Below, one piece after another: positions 1 to 5,703 of a stretch of 6,032 bases of DNA (the stretch's first letter is position 1; each line of letters starts with the position of its first letter). The notes under the pieces are model-generated. The model was not told the DNA's origin. It made no database searches and saw only the letters and a list, made by a program, of their open reading frames with translations. Position numbers and translations under genes: made by a program. Source of the DNA: Chitinophagaceae bacterium (GTDB lineage Bacteria > Bacteroidota > Bacteroidia > Chitinophagales > Chitinophagaceae); the NCBI GenBank assembly GCA_003456175.1, contig DMPB01000128.1, positions 2,775-8,806 on the forward strand, in the 5' to 3' direction.

Positions 1-12
1 AACTGATTTAAC

Positions 13-867
13 TCATAGTGCTACATTATTGCTAACAGCATTTTGCATAGCTGTTATTAGTTGAATGGCTTCTATAGCAGGCTTTACATCGTGCACACGA
101 AGTATGTGTGTTCCTTGTTGCAGTGCTATTGTGTTTAATACAGTGGTACCATTTAGGGCTTCGGCTGGTGTACAATTAAGTGTTTTGTATATTGTACTTT
201 TTCGGCTAATACCTACTAAAATCGGGCAAGCAAGTTGCTGAAAAAAATGAAGCCCGTGCAGTAGTTGTAAGTTATGTGTAATCGTTTTCCCAAAGCCAAA
301 ACCCACGTCAATTATTACATCGTTAATGCCTGCACGGCGGCATGCATCTATACGTTTGGTAAAAAAGTCGTACACATCTGTTACCACATTATTGTACGTA
401 GGGTTTTGTTGCATTGTTCCGGGCGTACCTTGCATATGCATACACACATAAGGCACTTTAGCAGCAGCTACTGTTGGCAACATCGCGTCATCTATCAACC
501 CTCCGCTTACATCGTTCACCCAATGAGCGCCTGCTCTTATAGCTTGTTCTGCTACAGAACTGTGGTAAGTATCAACACTAATAAATACACCTTGCGGTAA
601 ATGTTCTTTAACAGCTGCAATTACCGGAATTACCCTAGCTGCTTCTTCGCTGGCACCAATTTGTTCACTTCCGGGGCGTGTACTTTGTCCGCCAATATCA
701 ATAACTGTTGCGCCCTCAGCAATCATATTGAGTGCTTTCGTAATAGCCGCATCTACTTGCTGTAGGCGGCTACCTTCATAGAAGGAATCGGGGGTTGCAT
801 TAACAATTCCCATTACAATGGGGTGTTCGAGTGTTAAAAGCTGGCCTTGTTGCTGTATAGATAGCAT
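13..867 (-). CDS. folP: Dihydropteroate synthase
   Basis: This cytoplasmic enzyme condenses 6-hydroxymethyl-7,8-dihydropterin diphosphate with p-aminobenzoate to give 7,8-dihydropteroate, and is the sulfonamide target of folate synthesis. All family blocks are visible in a TIM-barrel-length protein of 284 residues: MGIVNATPDSF (19-29), DIGGQSTRPGS (57-67), SVDT with D99, VNDVSGG (117-123), the pterin-binding segment around D187 with GFGFGK (189-194), GISRKS (219-224) and RVHD (257-260). The ATG start lies 17 codons before the first conserved block, which is normal for the family. The stop is TGA. One oddity is Val at 188, where the family usually has Pro (DPGFGFGK). The gene is divergent from the DUF1599 gene across an 89-bp gap that carries a small hairpin in the presumed leader. 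It also contains one copy of the repeated oligonucleotide, at 588-603. Identification is secure from motifs and length. Confidence 0.97.
   Translation of the reverse strand: MLSIQQQGQLLTLEHPIVMGIVNATPDSFYEGSRLQQVDAAITKALNMIAEGATVIDIGGQSTRPGSEQIGASEEAARVIPVIAAVKEHLPQGVFISVDTYHSSVAEQAIRAGAHWVNDVSGGLIDDAMLPTVAAAKVPYVCMHMQGTPGTMQQNPTYNNVVTDVYDFFTKRIDACRRAGINDVIIDVGFGFGKTITHNLQLLHGLHFFQQLACPILVGISRKSTIYKTLNCTPAEALNGTTVLNTIALQQGTHILRVHDVKPAIEAIQLITAMQNAVSNNVAL
588..603 (-). repeat. Repeat copy 1 (CATTTACCGCAAGGTG)
   Basis: A minus-strand copy of the repeated oligonucleotide inside folP, in the sense orientation, where it encodes His-Leu-Pro-Gln-Gly (residues 89-93). It matches the 16-bp consensus CATTTACCGYAAGGTR throughout. 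Only ACC/GGT can pair around the GCAA loop, so it is not a strong hairpin. Confidence 0.6.
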
Positions 868-884
868 GGTGCTATTGGCTTTAA

Positions 885-902
885 TTTTTACCGCAAGGTA
901 AA
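885..902 (+). repeat. Repeat copy 2, extended hairpin with GCAA loop
   Basis: An intergenic copy of the TTTACCGYAAGG oligonucleotide. Here it is a perfect hairpin: TTTACC (887-892), loop GCAA (893-896), GGTAAA (897-902). The two bases before the core are TT rather than the CA seen in the other four copies. If transcribed rightwards the loop is a GNRA tetraloop. It lies 20 bp upstream of the folP start, so in folP mRNA it would be read as the complement with loop TTGC. Roles as operator, leader hairpin or scattered genomic signal cannot be separated from sequence alone. Confidence 0.6.
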
Positions 903-953
903 GCGCTGATTGTGTATTTTGCCACCCATTAACTTGCTTTAAGCGCTTTTTTT
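900..953. repeat. Inverted repeat AAAGCGCT / AGCGCTTT before the DUF1599 gene
   Basis: AAAGCGCT (900-907) and its exact complement AGCGCTTT (942-949) are separated by 34 bases. Each arm contains the palindrome AGCGCT, and the two centres are 40 bp apart. The right arm runs into seven T residues (947-953) just before the ATG at 957. The left arm overlaps the 3' side of the hairpin at 887-902. It could be a pair of operator half-sites in the divergent folP/DUF1599 promoter region. A terminator is unlikely so close to a start codon. Confidence 0.4.
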
Positions 954-956
954 GAT

Positions 957-1505
957 ATGTCTACTATTGAACAATACAATACAGCTGCAGCACAGTGTGC
1001 CACTATTTTTTTGAAAAAAACAAAAGATTACGGTACTAGCTGGCGTGTGCTGCGTACCATTTCTGTAGCCGATCAAATTATGATCAAAGCGCTGCGCATT
1101 CGCAATTTGCAGCAGTTAACGCAACAACAAGTAAGCGATAGTATTACTAGTGAGTTTGTTGGTATTTTCAATTATGCAATTATTGGTTTAATACAGTTGG
1201 CCTTGGGTGAGCCTGCAATTGATGAAATCTCTTACGAGGTTGCCAATGAGTTGTATCACAAGTATTTAAACGAAGCAAAAGCTACGATGCTTCAAAAAAA
1301 CCACGATTACGGTGAAGCCTGGCGAGATATGAGTCAAGAAAGTTTTGCCGACTTAATTTTAGTGAAATTGCTACGCATTCGCCAAATTGTAGCAAACGAT
1401 GGTAAAACCCTCATTAGCGAAGGCATAGATGCGAATTATATAGACATTGTGAACTATGCGGCTTTTGCACTTATTTTAATAGCCGAAGGAAAACATAAGG
1501 GATAA
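957..1505 (+). CDS. DUF1599 protein with two tandem domain copies
   Basis: This 182-residue, probably helical and soluble protein belongs to the DUF1599 family, which I recall is also called nucleotide modification associated domain 1. No enzymatic activity is assigned here. It is an internal duplication. Residues 18-86 and 111-180 match at an offset of 93 residues, with KDYGTSW (23-29) against HDYGEAW (117-123), ADQIMIKALRIR (38-49) against ADLILVKLLRIR (131-142), and FNYAIIGLIQLALGE (71-85) against VNYAAFALILIAEGK (165-179). The conserved DYG-W and NYA elements are therefore present twice. The ATG at 957 is preceded by a T-rich stretch and no Shine-Dalgarno, as is usual in this phylum. It heads a plus-strand run with the BT_3928-type gene 51 bp downstream; this pairing is, to my knowledge, common in Bacteroidetes. 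Family assignment is confident, function unknown. Confidence 0.92.
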   Translation: MSTIEQYNTAAAQCATIFLKKTKDYGTSWRVLRTISVADQIMIKALRIRNLQQLTQQQVSDSITSEFVGIFNYAIIGLIQLALGEPAIDEISYEVANELYHKYLNEAKATMLQKNHDYGEAWRDMSQESFADLILVKLLRIRQIVANDGKTLISEGIDANYIDIVNYAAFALILIAEGKHKG

Positions 1506-1526
1506 AACATAGTATTGGTAAAATAG

Positions 1527-1542
1527 TACCTTACGGTAAATG
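1527..1542 (-). repeat. Repeat copy 3 (CATTTACCGTAAGGTA), intergenic
   Basis: A copy in the 51-bp gap between the DUF1599 and BT_3928-type genes, opposite in orientation to them. It matches the 16-bp consensus throughout and forms a 4-bp stem, TACC (1527-1530) with GGTA (1535-1538), around TTAC as read on the plus strand. A second GGTA at 1517-1520 can pair with the same TACC, so two alternative small stems are possible. It ends 14 bp before the ATG at 1557. Confidence 0.6.
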
Positions 1543-1556
1543 ACGATGCAGTAACT

Positions 1557-2738
1557 ATGAAACATTTGATTACAGTAATAAGAGTTTTTGTTGCGCTTGT
1601 ATTCATTGCAAGTGGGTTGGTTAAGGCTAATGATCCTTTGGGATTGAGCTATAAAATGCAAGAGTTTTTTGAAGTGTGGGGCTTTACAACATTACACTTT
1701 ACAACACTACCTGCGGCTGTTATAATGAACGTTTTTGAAATTGTAACTGGTGTTGCGTTATTAGTGGGTTGGCGCCCCAAAGAAGTAACTAGAATGCTGT
1801 TAGTGCTTATTTTATTTTTCACATTTTTAACGGGTTACGCATACTTAAGTGGCAAGTTTAAAAGTTGTGGCTGTTTTGGCGATTGCTTACCGATTTCGCC
1901 TTTTCAATCGTTTTTAAAAGATTTAGTACTGCTTGGATTAATCATTGCTTTAATGCGTTGGCAGCAGTATATTAAGCAGTCGGTACCCTCTACTATTGGT
2001 GGTATCATTCTTATTGTTGCTACTGGTGCATCTTCTTACATGCAAGTGTATGTATTAAATAACTTACCATTTGTAGATTGCTTACCCTATAAAGTAGGTA
2101 ACAATTTGGTGGAGAAAATGCAAATGCCTATTGGTGCAACCCTCGATAGCTTTGCTATTACCTTCAGATATAAAAAGGCTGGACAAATTGTTGAATTTGA
2201 TGGTAATAGTATTCCTGAAGATTTGGATAGTACCTACGAGTTTGTTGATCGCTATGACAAGCTGGTGAAAAAGGGTACTGATGCTAAACCACCCATTAGC
2301 GACTTAGTTTTTTTAAACGCTAATAGAAAAGACACAACCATCGATATTTTAAATCAGCCGGGATACTACATATTACTCTGGGTGAAAAATCCGCAAAACA
2401 TCGATCGGAATTTAGCTACACAAATAAAAGAACTCAAAAAGCTTGCAGCTACTAAGTATATTCCTCTTTTCATTGTAACAGGTATTAGCGATATGCAATA
2501 TTGGGCACCATTAGGCTTTAGTGTGAATGAGGTTTTATTGTGTGATTATACAGTTTCAAAAACAGCAGCCCGTGTTGATCCTATGTACATGCTCATGCAA
2601 CAAGCGAATGTTATAGACAAGCATCCTGTAGAACAAACTAATAGCTTTTTTCAAGAATTGCAGCAATTGAAAAGTAATCCTGAACCTTACATTTTTATTC
2701 CATCAGATAAGCCAATGCCCAAGTTGAAGGCCGATTAA
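1557..2738 (+). CDS. BT_3928-family DoxX/MauE-like membrane protein with C-terminal extracytoplasmic domain
   Basis: A 393-residue two-part protein. The N-terminal part is a DoxX/MauE-like four-helix membrane module: hydrophobic segments at about 5-24, 52-71, 78-98 and 118-134, with a Cys-rich turn CGCFGDC (104-110) after the third helix. MauE-type relatives carry similar cysteines and are linked to disulfide handling. A fifth helix at about 146-168 leads into a soluble region with C175. Residues 245-380 look like a thioredoxin-like fold (PPISDLVFLNAN, then YYILLWVKNPQNID, then YIPLFIVTG) but have no CXXC. I infer that this domain lies outside the cytoplasm. The ATG at 1557 begins directly at the first helix. 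In many Bacteroidetes, as I recall, tpiA follows this gene; here a permease follows after 12 bp, suggesting co-transcription. The redox role is inference only. Family membership rests on overall architecture and neighbours. Confidence 0.88.
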   Translation: MKHLITVIRVFVALVFIASGLVKANDPLGLSYKMQEFFEVWGFTTLHFTTLPAAVIMNVFEIVTGVALLVGWRPKEVTRMLLVLILFFTFLTGYAYLSGKFKSCGCFGDCLPISPFQSFLKDLVLLGLIIALMRWQQYIKQSVPSTIGGIILIVATGASSYMQVYVLNNLPFVDCLPYKVGNNLVEKMQMPIGATLDSFAITFRYKKAGQIVEFDGNSIPEDLDSTYEFVDRYDKLVKKGTDAKPPISDLVFLNANRKDTTIDILNQPGYYILLWVKNPQNIDRNLATQIKELKKLAATKYIPLFIVTGISDMQYWAPLGFSVNEVLLCDYTVSKTAARVDPMYMLMQQANVIDKHPVEQTNSFFQELQQLKSNPEPYIFIPSDKPMPKLKAD

Positions 2739-2750
2739 TACACATTAATA

Positions 2751-3800
2751 ATGGTACTACACCTACTGCGAAAATGTATATATGGCCTTTCTGTATTGAT
2801 AGGGGTTGTGGTATTGGTCTTTTTCTTGTTTCAGGGCTTTGGCGACCCCGCTAGGTTGGTGCTTGGACAAAGTGGCGATAGTGCAACATTGCAGAATATT
2901 CGTAAAGAGCTAGCACTAGATGCCCCCAAGCATAAGCAGTTGTTGTATTATATGAACGATGTATCGCCGTTAAGCATTTACCGTAAGGAACAACTGCTTA
3001 CGCAAAAGCACTTATCGGGTGTTCACAGTATAGATTTAGGTTCATATGCTTTGGTAATAAAGGCTCCTTATCTGCGTACAAGCTATCAAACGAAGCAGCC
3101 TGTAACTGCGATGATTGCACATGTTATTACCGGTACCATATTGTTAGCTGTAACTGCTATGTTGTTGGCTACTATTATTGGTATATGCTTGGGCACGATT
3201 GCTGCTATTAAGAAAGATACTTGGATGGATACAGCCGCCATTACCATGAGTGTTGCAGGTATTTCTGCACCATCTTTTTTTGTTGGCATTATTGTAGCGT
3301 ATGTGTTTGGCTTTTTGTTACACGATTACACAGGCTTAGATATGACGGGTAGTTTGTACCGATATGATATTCATGGGAAGCATATTGCATGGCGCAACCT
3401 AATACTACCAGCACTTACATTAGGGGTAAGGCCTATGGCTATTATTGCACAGCTTACACGTAGTGCTATGCTAGATGTGCTAAAGCAAGATTATATTAGA
3501 ACAGCTATTGCCAAAGGATTACCTATGTGGCGAGTTTTGCTGAAGCATGCACTTCGTAATGCGTTGAACCCGGTAATTACAGCTATCACAGGTTGGTTTG
3601 CAGAATTATTGGCCGGTGCTTTTTTTGTGGAGTATATTTTTGGTTGGCAGGGTATTGGTAAGCTTACCGTAGAGGCACTAGAAAGGTTAGATTTTCCGGT
3701 TGTAATGGGAAGTGTTCTAGTAACTGCTTGCTTTTTTATTGTAATGAATTTGCTTGCCGATGTACTCTATGGCTTGGTAGATCCTAGAGTTCGTTATTAA
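2751..3800 (+). CDS. ABC transporter permease, DppB/OppB family
   Basis: An inner-membrane permease subunit of a dipeptide/oligopeptide/nickel-type ABC importer. The 349 residues show the DppB plan: a first helix (about 10-30), then GDPARLVLG (31-39) and the R-ELALD (51-57) signature of the DppB N-terminus. An external loop of roughly 90 residues follows, then helices at about 122-152, 160-190, 215-237, 272-297 and 320-342. The cytoplasmic EAA loop, which docks the ATPase, is at about 248-270 (YIRTAIAKGLP, then LLKHALRNAL). The C-terminus is DPRVRY, close to the DPRIRY common in the family. The external loop is long and contains no recognised domain. No DppC, ATPase or binding protein is in the window, so the substrate cannot be stated. 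It starts 12 bp after the BT_3928-type gene and overlaps the convergent exported-protein gene by 4 bp. It contains one copy of the repeated oligonucleotide. Confidence 0.95.
   Translation: MVLHLLRKCIYGLSVLIGVVVLVFFLFQGFGDPARLVLGQSGDSATLQNIRKELALDAPKHKQLLYYMNDVSPLSIYRKEQLLTQKHLSGVHSIDLGSYALVIKAPYLRTSYQTKQPVTAMIAHVITGTILLAVTAMLLATIIGICLGTIAAIKKDTWMDTAAITMSVAGISAPSFFVGIIVAYVFGFLLHDYTGLDMTGSLYRYDIHGKHIAWRNLILPALTLGVRPMAIIAQLTRSAMLDVLKQDYIRTAIAKGLPMWRVLLKHALRNALNPVITAITGWFAELLAGAFFVEYIFGWQGIGKLTVEALERLDFPVVMGSVLVTACFFIVMNLLADVLYGLVDPRVRY
2975..2990 (+). repeat. Repeat copy 4 (CATTTACCGTAAGGAA)
   Basis: A copy inside the permease gene, where it is read in a different frame from copy 1 and encodes Ile-Tyr-Arg-Lys (residues 76-79) of the long external loop. 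It matches the first 14 consensus bases and then has AA in place of TR, so the outer hairpin pairs are lost. The core TTTACCGTAAGG is intact. Confidence 0.6.
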
Positions 3801-4621
3801 AACTCGTACTGATATTGCACTTTGCCAACCAATTGTTGCTGTTTGTTGTAGCATATATCGGTTACTTTAAGTCCTTTTTCATTGTAGTCGTACTTCCAAG
3901 TCATGTAATTGCTAGTACCTGTCATTACCTGTGTAAGTTGAATGAGCTGCTGTTGTGCATTATACTCAAACAAGAAATCGGGTAACATGCGTTTTACTTT
4001 AGCATTAAAGCGAACAATATCGGTAAGTAAAGTATTGTTATAATAGTAAAAGTAGGCTTCTACTTCTTTGCCTTTTTTATACCAACGTTCTTCGGCAATA
4101 CGCTGTTGTTCGTCTTGCACAAACTTCACAAAAGTGGTGTCTTTACCATCTTTAATTTTATACATGTGCATAGGTATTCCATTACTGTATTCCCAAATAT
4201 GCTCTTCCTTCGAATAGCTACCCATAAAGGCATCGGTTGTTTCGGTTGTAATACTTTGCAGTAAATGTTCATTATAACGGTAACTTACTTTCACTACAAC
4301 ATTGCCACTGCTATCGTAACTACTATGTAGTTGTTGATTGGCTGTAAAGTAGCTAATGCTTACACTTGTACCCGTACTTACATACGATGATGTTGTTTTA
4401 AGCTCTCTTTTATTGGCATTTAAAGTTTGCTCAAGTATAAAGTTGGCTGTTTCTGAATTGTCGTTTTCAAAGCTTTTTGCTTTCATTTTCTTAACCTGAG
4501 CCGTAACAAGTATGTTGTAATTTTTACTCACTTGTAGTGGTGTTATAATATCTGAATAATAATACTGTGCATTTACCGTAAGGTGAAGTATACATCCAAT
4601 AAGTAGAAGCAGACGGGTCAT
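3797..4621 (-). CDS. Hypothetical exported protein with YD-like tyrosine-rich repeats
   Basis: I do not recognise a named family. With the start at 4621 the protein has 274 residues and begins MTRLLLLIGC, a hydrophobic stretch ending in VNAQ (16-19), a typical Bacteroidetes signal peptide with likely cleavage after Ala18. The mature part is beta-rich, with loosely repeated units that resemble YD/RHS-type strands: VKVSYRYNEHLL, FLFEYNAQQQLIQL, WKYDYNEKGLKV and the C-terminal VQYQYEF. This suggests a small beta-sheet protein in the periplasm or outer membrane. The frame stays open to an ATG at 4705, but the extra 28 codons contain a good TAnnTTTG promoter element, and only the 4621 start puts the signal peptide at the N-terminus. 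The gene is convergent with the permease (4-bp tail overlap) and divergent from the DUF3667 gene. Expression as a real gene is likely; function is unknown. Confidence 0.75.
   Translation of the reverse strand: MTRLLLLIGCILHLTVNAQYYYSDIITPLQVSKNYNILVTAQVKKMKAKSFENDNSETANFILEQTLNANKRELKTTSSYVSTGTSVSISYFTANQQLHSSYDSSGNVVVKVSYRYNEHLLQSITTETTDAFMGSYSKEEHIWEYSNGIPMHMYKIKDGKDTTFVKFVQDEQQRIAEERWYKKGKEVEAYFYYYNNTLLTDIVRFNAKVKRMLPDFLFEYNAQQQLIQLTQVMTGTSNYMTWKYDYNEKGLKVTDICYNKQQQLVGKVQYQYEF
4570..4585 (+). repeat. Repeat copy 5 (CATTTACCGTAAGGTG)
   Basis: A copy on the strand opposite to the exported-protein gene. Its complement encodes His-Leu-Thr-Val-Asn at the end of the signal peptide. It matches all 16 consensus positions and differs from copy 1 only by T for C in the GYAA centre. 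Confidence 0.6.
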
Positions 4622-4638
4622 AAAAGGGCTTTTGTGCT

Positions 4639-4690
4639 GTAAAGCTTGTATTAATGTTGCAAATGTATAAACACAGCTATAGTAAAGCTT
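4639..4690. repeat. Direct repeat GTAAAGCTT in the divergent promoter region
   Basis: GTAAAGCTT occurs at 4639-4647 and again at 4682-4690, 43 bp apart, which is close to four helical turns. The pair flanks the TACATTTG element at 4660-4667 in the gap between the exported-protein and DUF3667 genes. It may be a pair of protein-binding sites, or chance in AT-rich DNA. Confidence 0.3.
4660..4667 (-). promoter_or_regulatory. Candidate Bacteroidetes -7 promoter element (TACATTTG)
   Basis: Read on the minus strand, this is an exact match to TAnnTTTG, the -7 element used by the primary sigma factor of Bacteroidetes. Transcription starting a few bases downstream would give a leader of about 30 nt before the ATG at 4621. 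I see no clear TTTG-type -33 box at the usual 19-21 bp spacing, so the promoter is only half supported. It fits the exported-protein gene and argues against the longer reading frame that starts at 4705. Confidence 0.55.
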
Positions 4691-4716
4691 CGTTATTTTT
4701 AGCAAAATTTTTGTAA

Positions 4717-5694
4717 GTGAGCCACGCTAAAGAACGTCAAGAGCCCATTTGTTTGAACTGTAATGCAGTGGTATATGGTAGATATTGCCACGTATGCGGC
4801 CAAGAAAATACTGAAATAAAGGAGACTTTTTGGCAAGTAGCGCAGCATTTTTTGTATGATATTACCCATTTTGATGGTAAGTTCTTTAGCACATTAAAAT
4901 ACTTACTTTTTAGGCCGGGTTTTTTGAGTATTGAATACAATAGGGGCAGGCGTATGAGTTATTTGAACCCTATTAAAATGTATGTATTTACATCGGCTTT
5001 ATTCTTTATTTTATTGAATACGATTTTTCATGAAGATGCTTCTGAAAAAAAAGTATCGACCAATAAAAAGGCGTTTGTATATGAATCAGGTACAGATTCA
5101 ATTACATTTATTAATAACGATACAGCTGCACGTACTACCGATAGTATAAAATACAAATCTATAGCTGCCTATAGAGCTGCACAGTTGAAATTGCCTGAAG
5201 CCAAAAGAGATTCATGGATTGAACAAGTAATTGAAGAACGCAGAATACAGCGATTAGAAAAATACAATTGGGATGTAAAGCGAGCCGATGATGCCTTTTG
5301 GAAAGATTTGAGTAATGGTATTTCTAAGATGATGTTTGTATTGCTACCCTTAATAGCCCTCTTATTTAAATTGTTCTATCGAAGGCATAATTACTATTAT
5401 GTACAACATTTAATATTTAATGTTCATTTATTTATTGGCTATTATATTATTCTAATTTTCATTAATGCTTTAATAGCCATTGCAGACATCAATAAAACAC
5501 TAGCATGGGTAGATGCTATTGCTGTAATACCTATTCTATATTTAGTGTACTATGGTTATAAATCGATGCGTAATTTTTATGGGCAGAGTCGCCGAAAAAC
5601 GCTTTTAAAATATTTTCTAATAGCTAGTGCGGCATTCTTTTTGTTCTTATTGGTATGGCTAGCTTTCGCAGCAATTTATTTTATTAAAGGTTAA
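4717..5694 (+). CDS. DUF3667-like zinc-ribbon membrane protein
   Basis: A 325-residue membrane protein that looks like DUF3667, a family common in Bacteroidetes with no known activity. The N-terminus carries a zinc-ribbon pattern: C12-x2-C15 and YC24-x2-CGQ (C24, C27). A conserved-looking stretch follows: HFDGKFFSTLKYLLFRPG (51-68), then YNRGRRMSYLNPIKMY (74-89). The first membrane helix is at about 86-102. A charged region of about 100 residues (105-203) precedes four more helices at about 204-220, 232-256, 264-282 and 298-322. The start is GTG: an in-frame TAA lies immediately upstream (4714-4716), and the first in-frame ATG is codon 80, which would remove the zinc ribbon. The neighbour mazG begins 9 bp after the stop, so the two are probably co-transcribed. 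Family assignment is from memory of the pattern; function is open. Confidence 0.85.
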   Translation: MSHAKERQEPICLNCNAVVYGRYCHVCGQENTEIKETFWQVAQHFLYDITHFDGKFFSTLKYLLFRPGFLSIEYNRGRRMSYLNPIKMYVFTSALFFILLNTIFHEDASEKKVSTNKKAFVYESGTDSITFINNDTAARTTDSIKYKSIAAYRAAQLKLPEAKRDSWIEQVIEERRIQRLEKYNWDVKRADDAFWKDLSNGISKMMFVLLPLIALLFKLFYRRHNYYYVQHLIFNVHLFIGYYIILIFINALIAIADINKTLAWVDAIAVIPILYLVYYGYKSMRNFYGQSRRKTLLKYFLIASAAFFLFLLVWLAFAAIYFIKG

Positions 5695-5703
5695 CTTACG
5701 TAA

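Noticed and set aside
274..600. 108-codon plus-strand open frame opposite folP
   Set aside because: It lies entirely inside folP on the other strand, has a Cys/His/Tyr-rich composition with no motif, and no initiation context. It is a shadow of a certain gene.
915..922. TATTTTGC as a -7 promoter element for the DUF1599 gene
   Set aside because: It fits TAnnTTTG only if one T is dropped, and there is no TTG at the expected upstream spacing.
942..953. AGCGCTTTTTTT as a rho-independent terminator
   Set aside because: The 34-base loop is long for a terminator, the palindrome itself is only 6-8 bp, and it lies 3 bp before a start codon with no upstream plus-strand gene to terminate.
1026..1313. 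TTACGGT at 1028-1034 and 1307-1313 as further copies of the repeated oligonucleotide
   Set aside because: Only 7 bases match, and both come from identical codons for the conserved Asp-Tyr-Gly of the duplicated domain.
1476..1661. 61-codon minus-strand open frame across the DUF1599/BT_3928-type junction
   Set aside because: It overlaps both real genes antisense and shows no recognisable domain or promoter.
3086..3289. 67-codon minus-strand open frame opposite the permease
   Set aside because: Its hydrophobic composition mirrors the complement of membrane-helix codons in the permease; nothing supports it independently.
3663..3675. CTTACCGTAGAGG in the permease as a sixth repeat copy
   Set aside because: It needs an inserted base and a changed first base; similarity at this level is expected by chance.
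4592..4621. LIGC at residues 7-10 of the exported protein as a lipobox
   Set aside because: The cysteine would leave only nine residues before cleavage, too short for a lipoprotein signal; VNAQ at 16-19 is a better signal peptidase I site.
4694..4701. TATTTTTA as a plus-strand -7 element for the DUF3667 gene
   Set aside because: The final G of TAnnTTTG is missing, there is no -33 box at a proper distance, and it would leave almost no leader before the GTG.
4737..4940. 67-codon minus-strand open frame opposite the DUF3667 zinc ribbon
   Set aside because: Its cysteine and aromatic content is incidental to the complement of the conserved N-terminus; no start signal.
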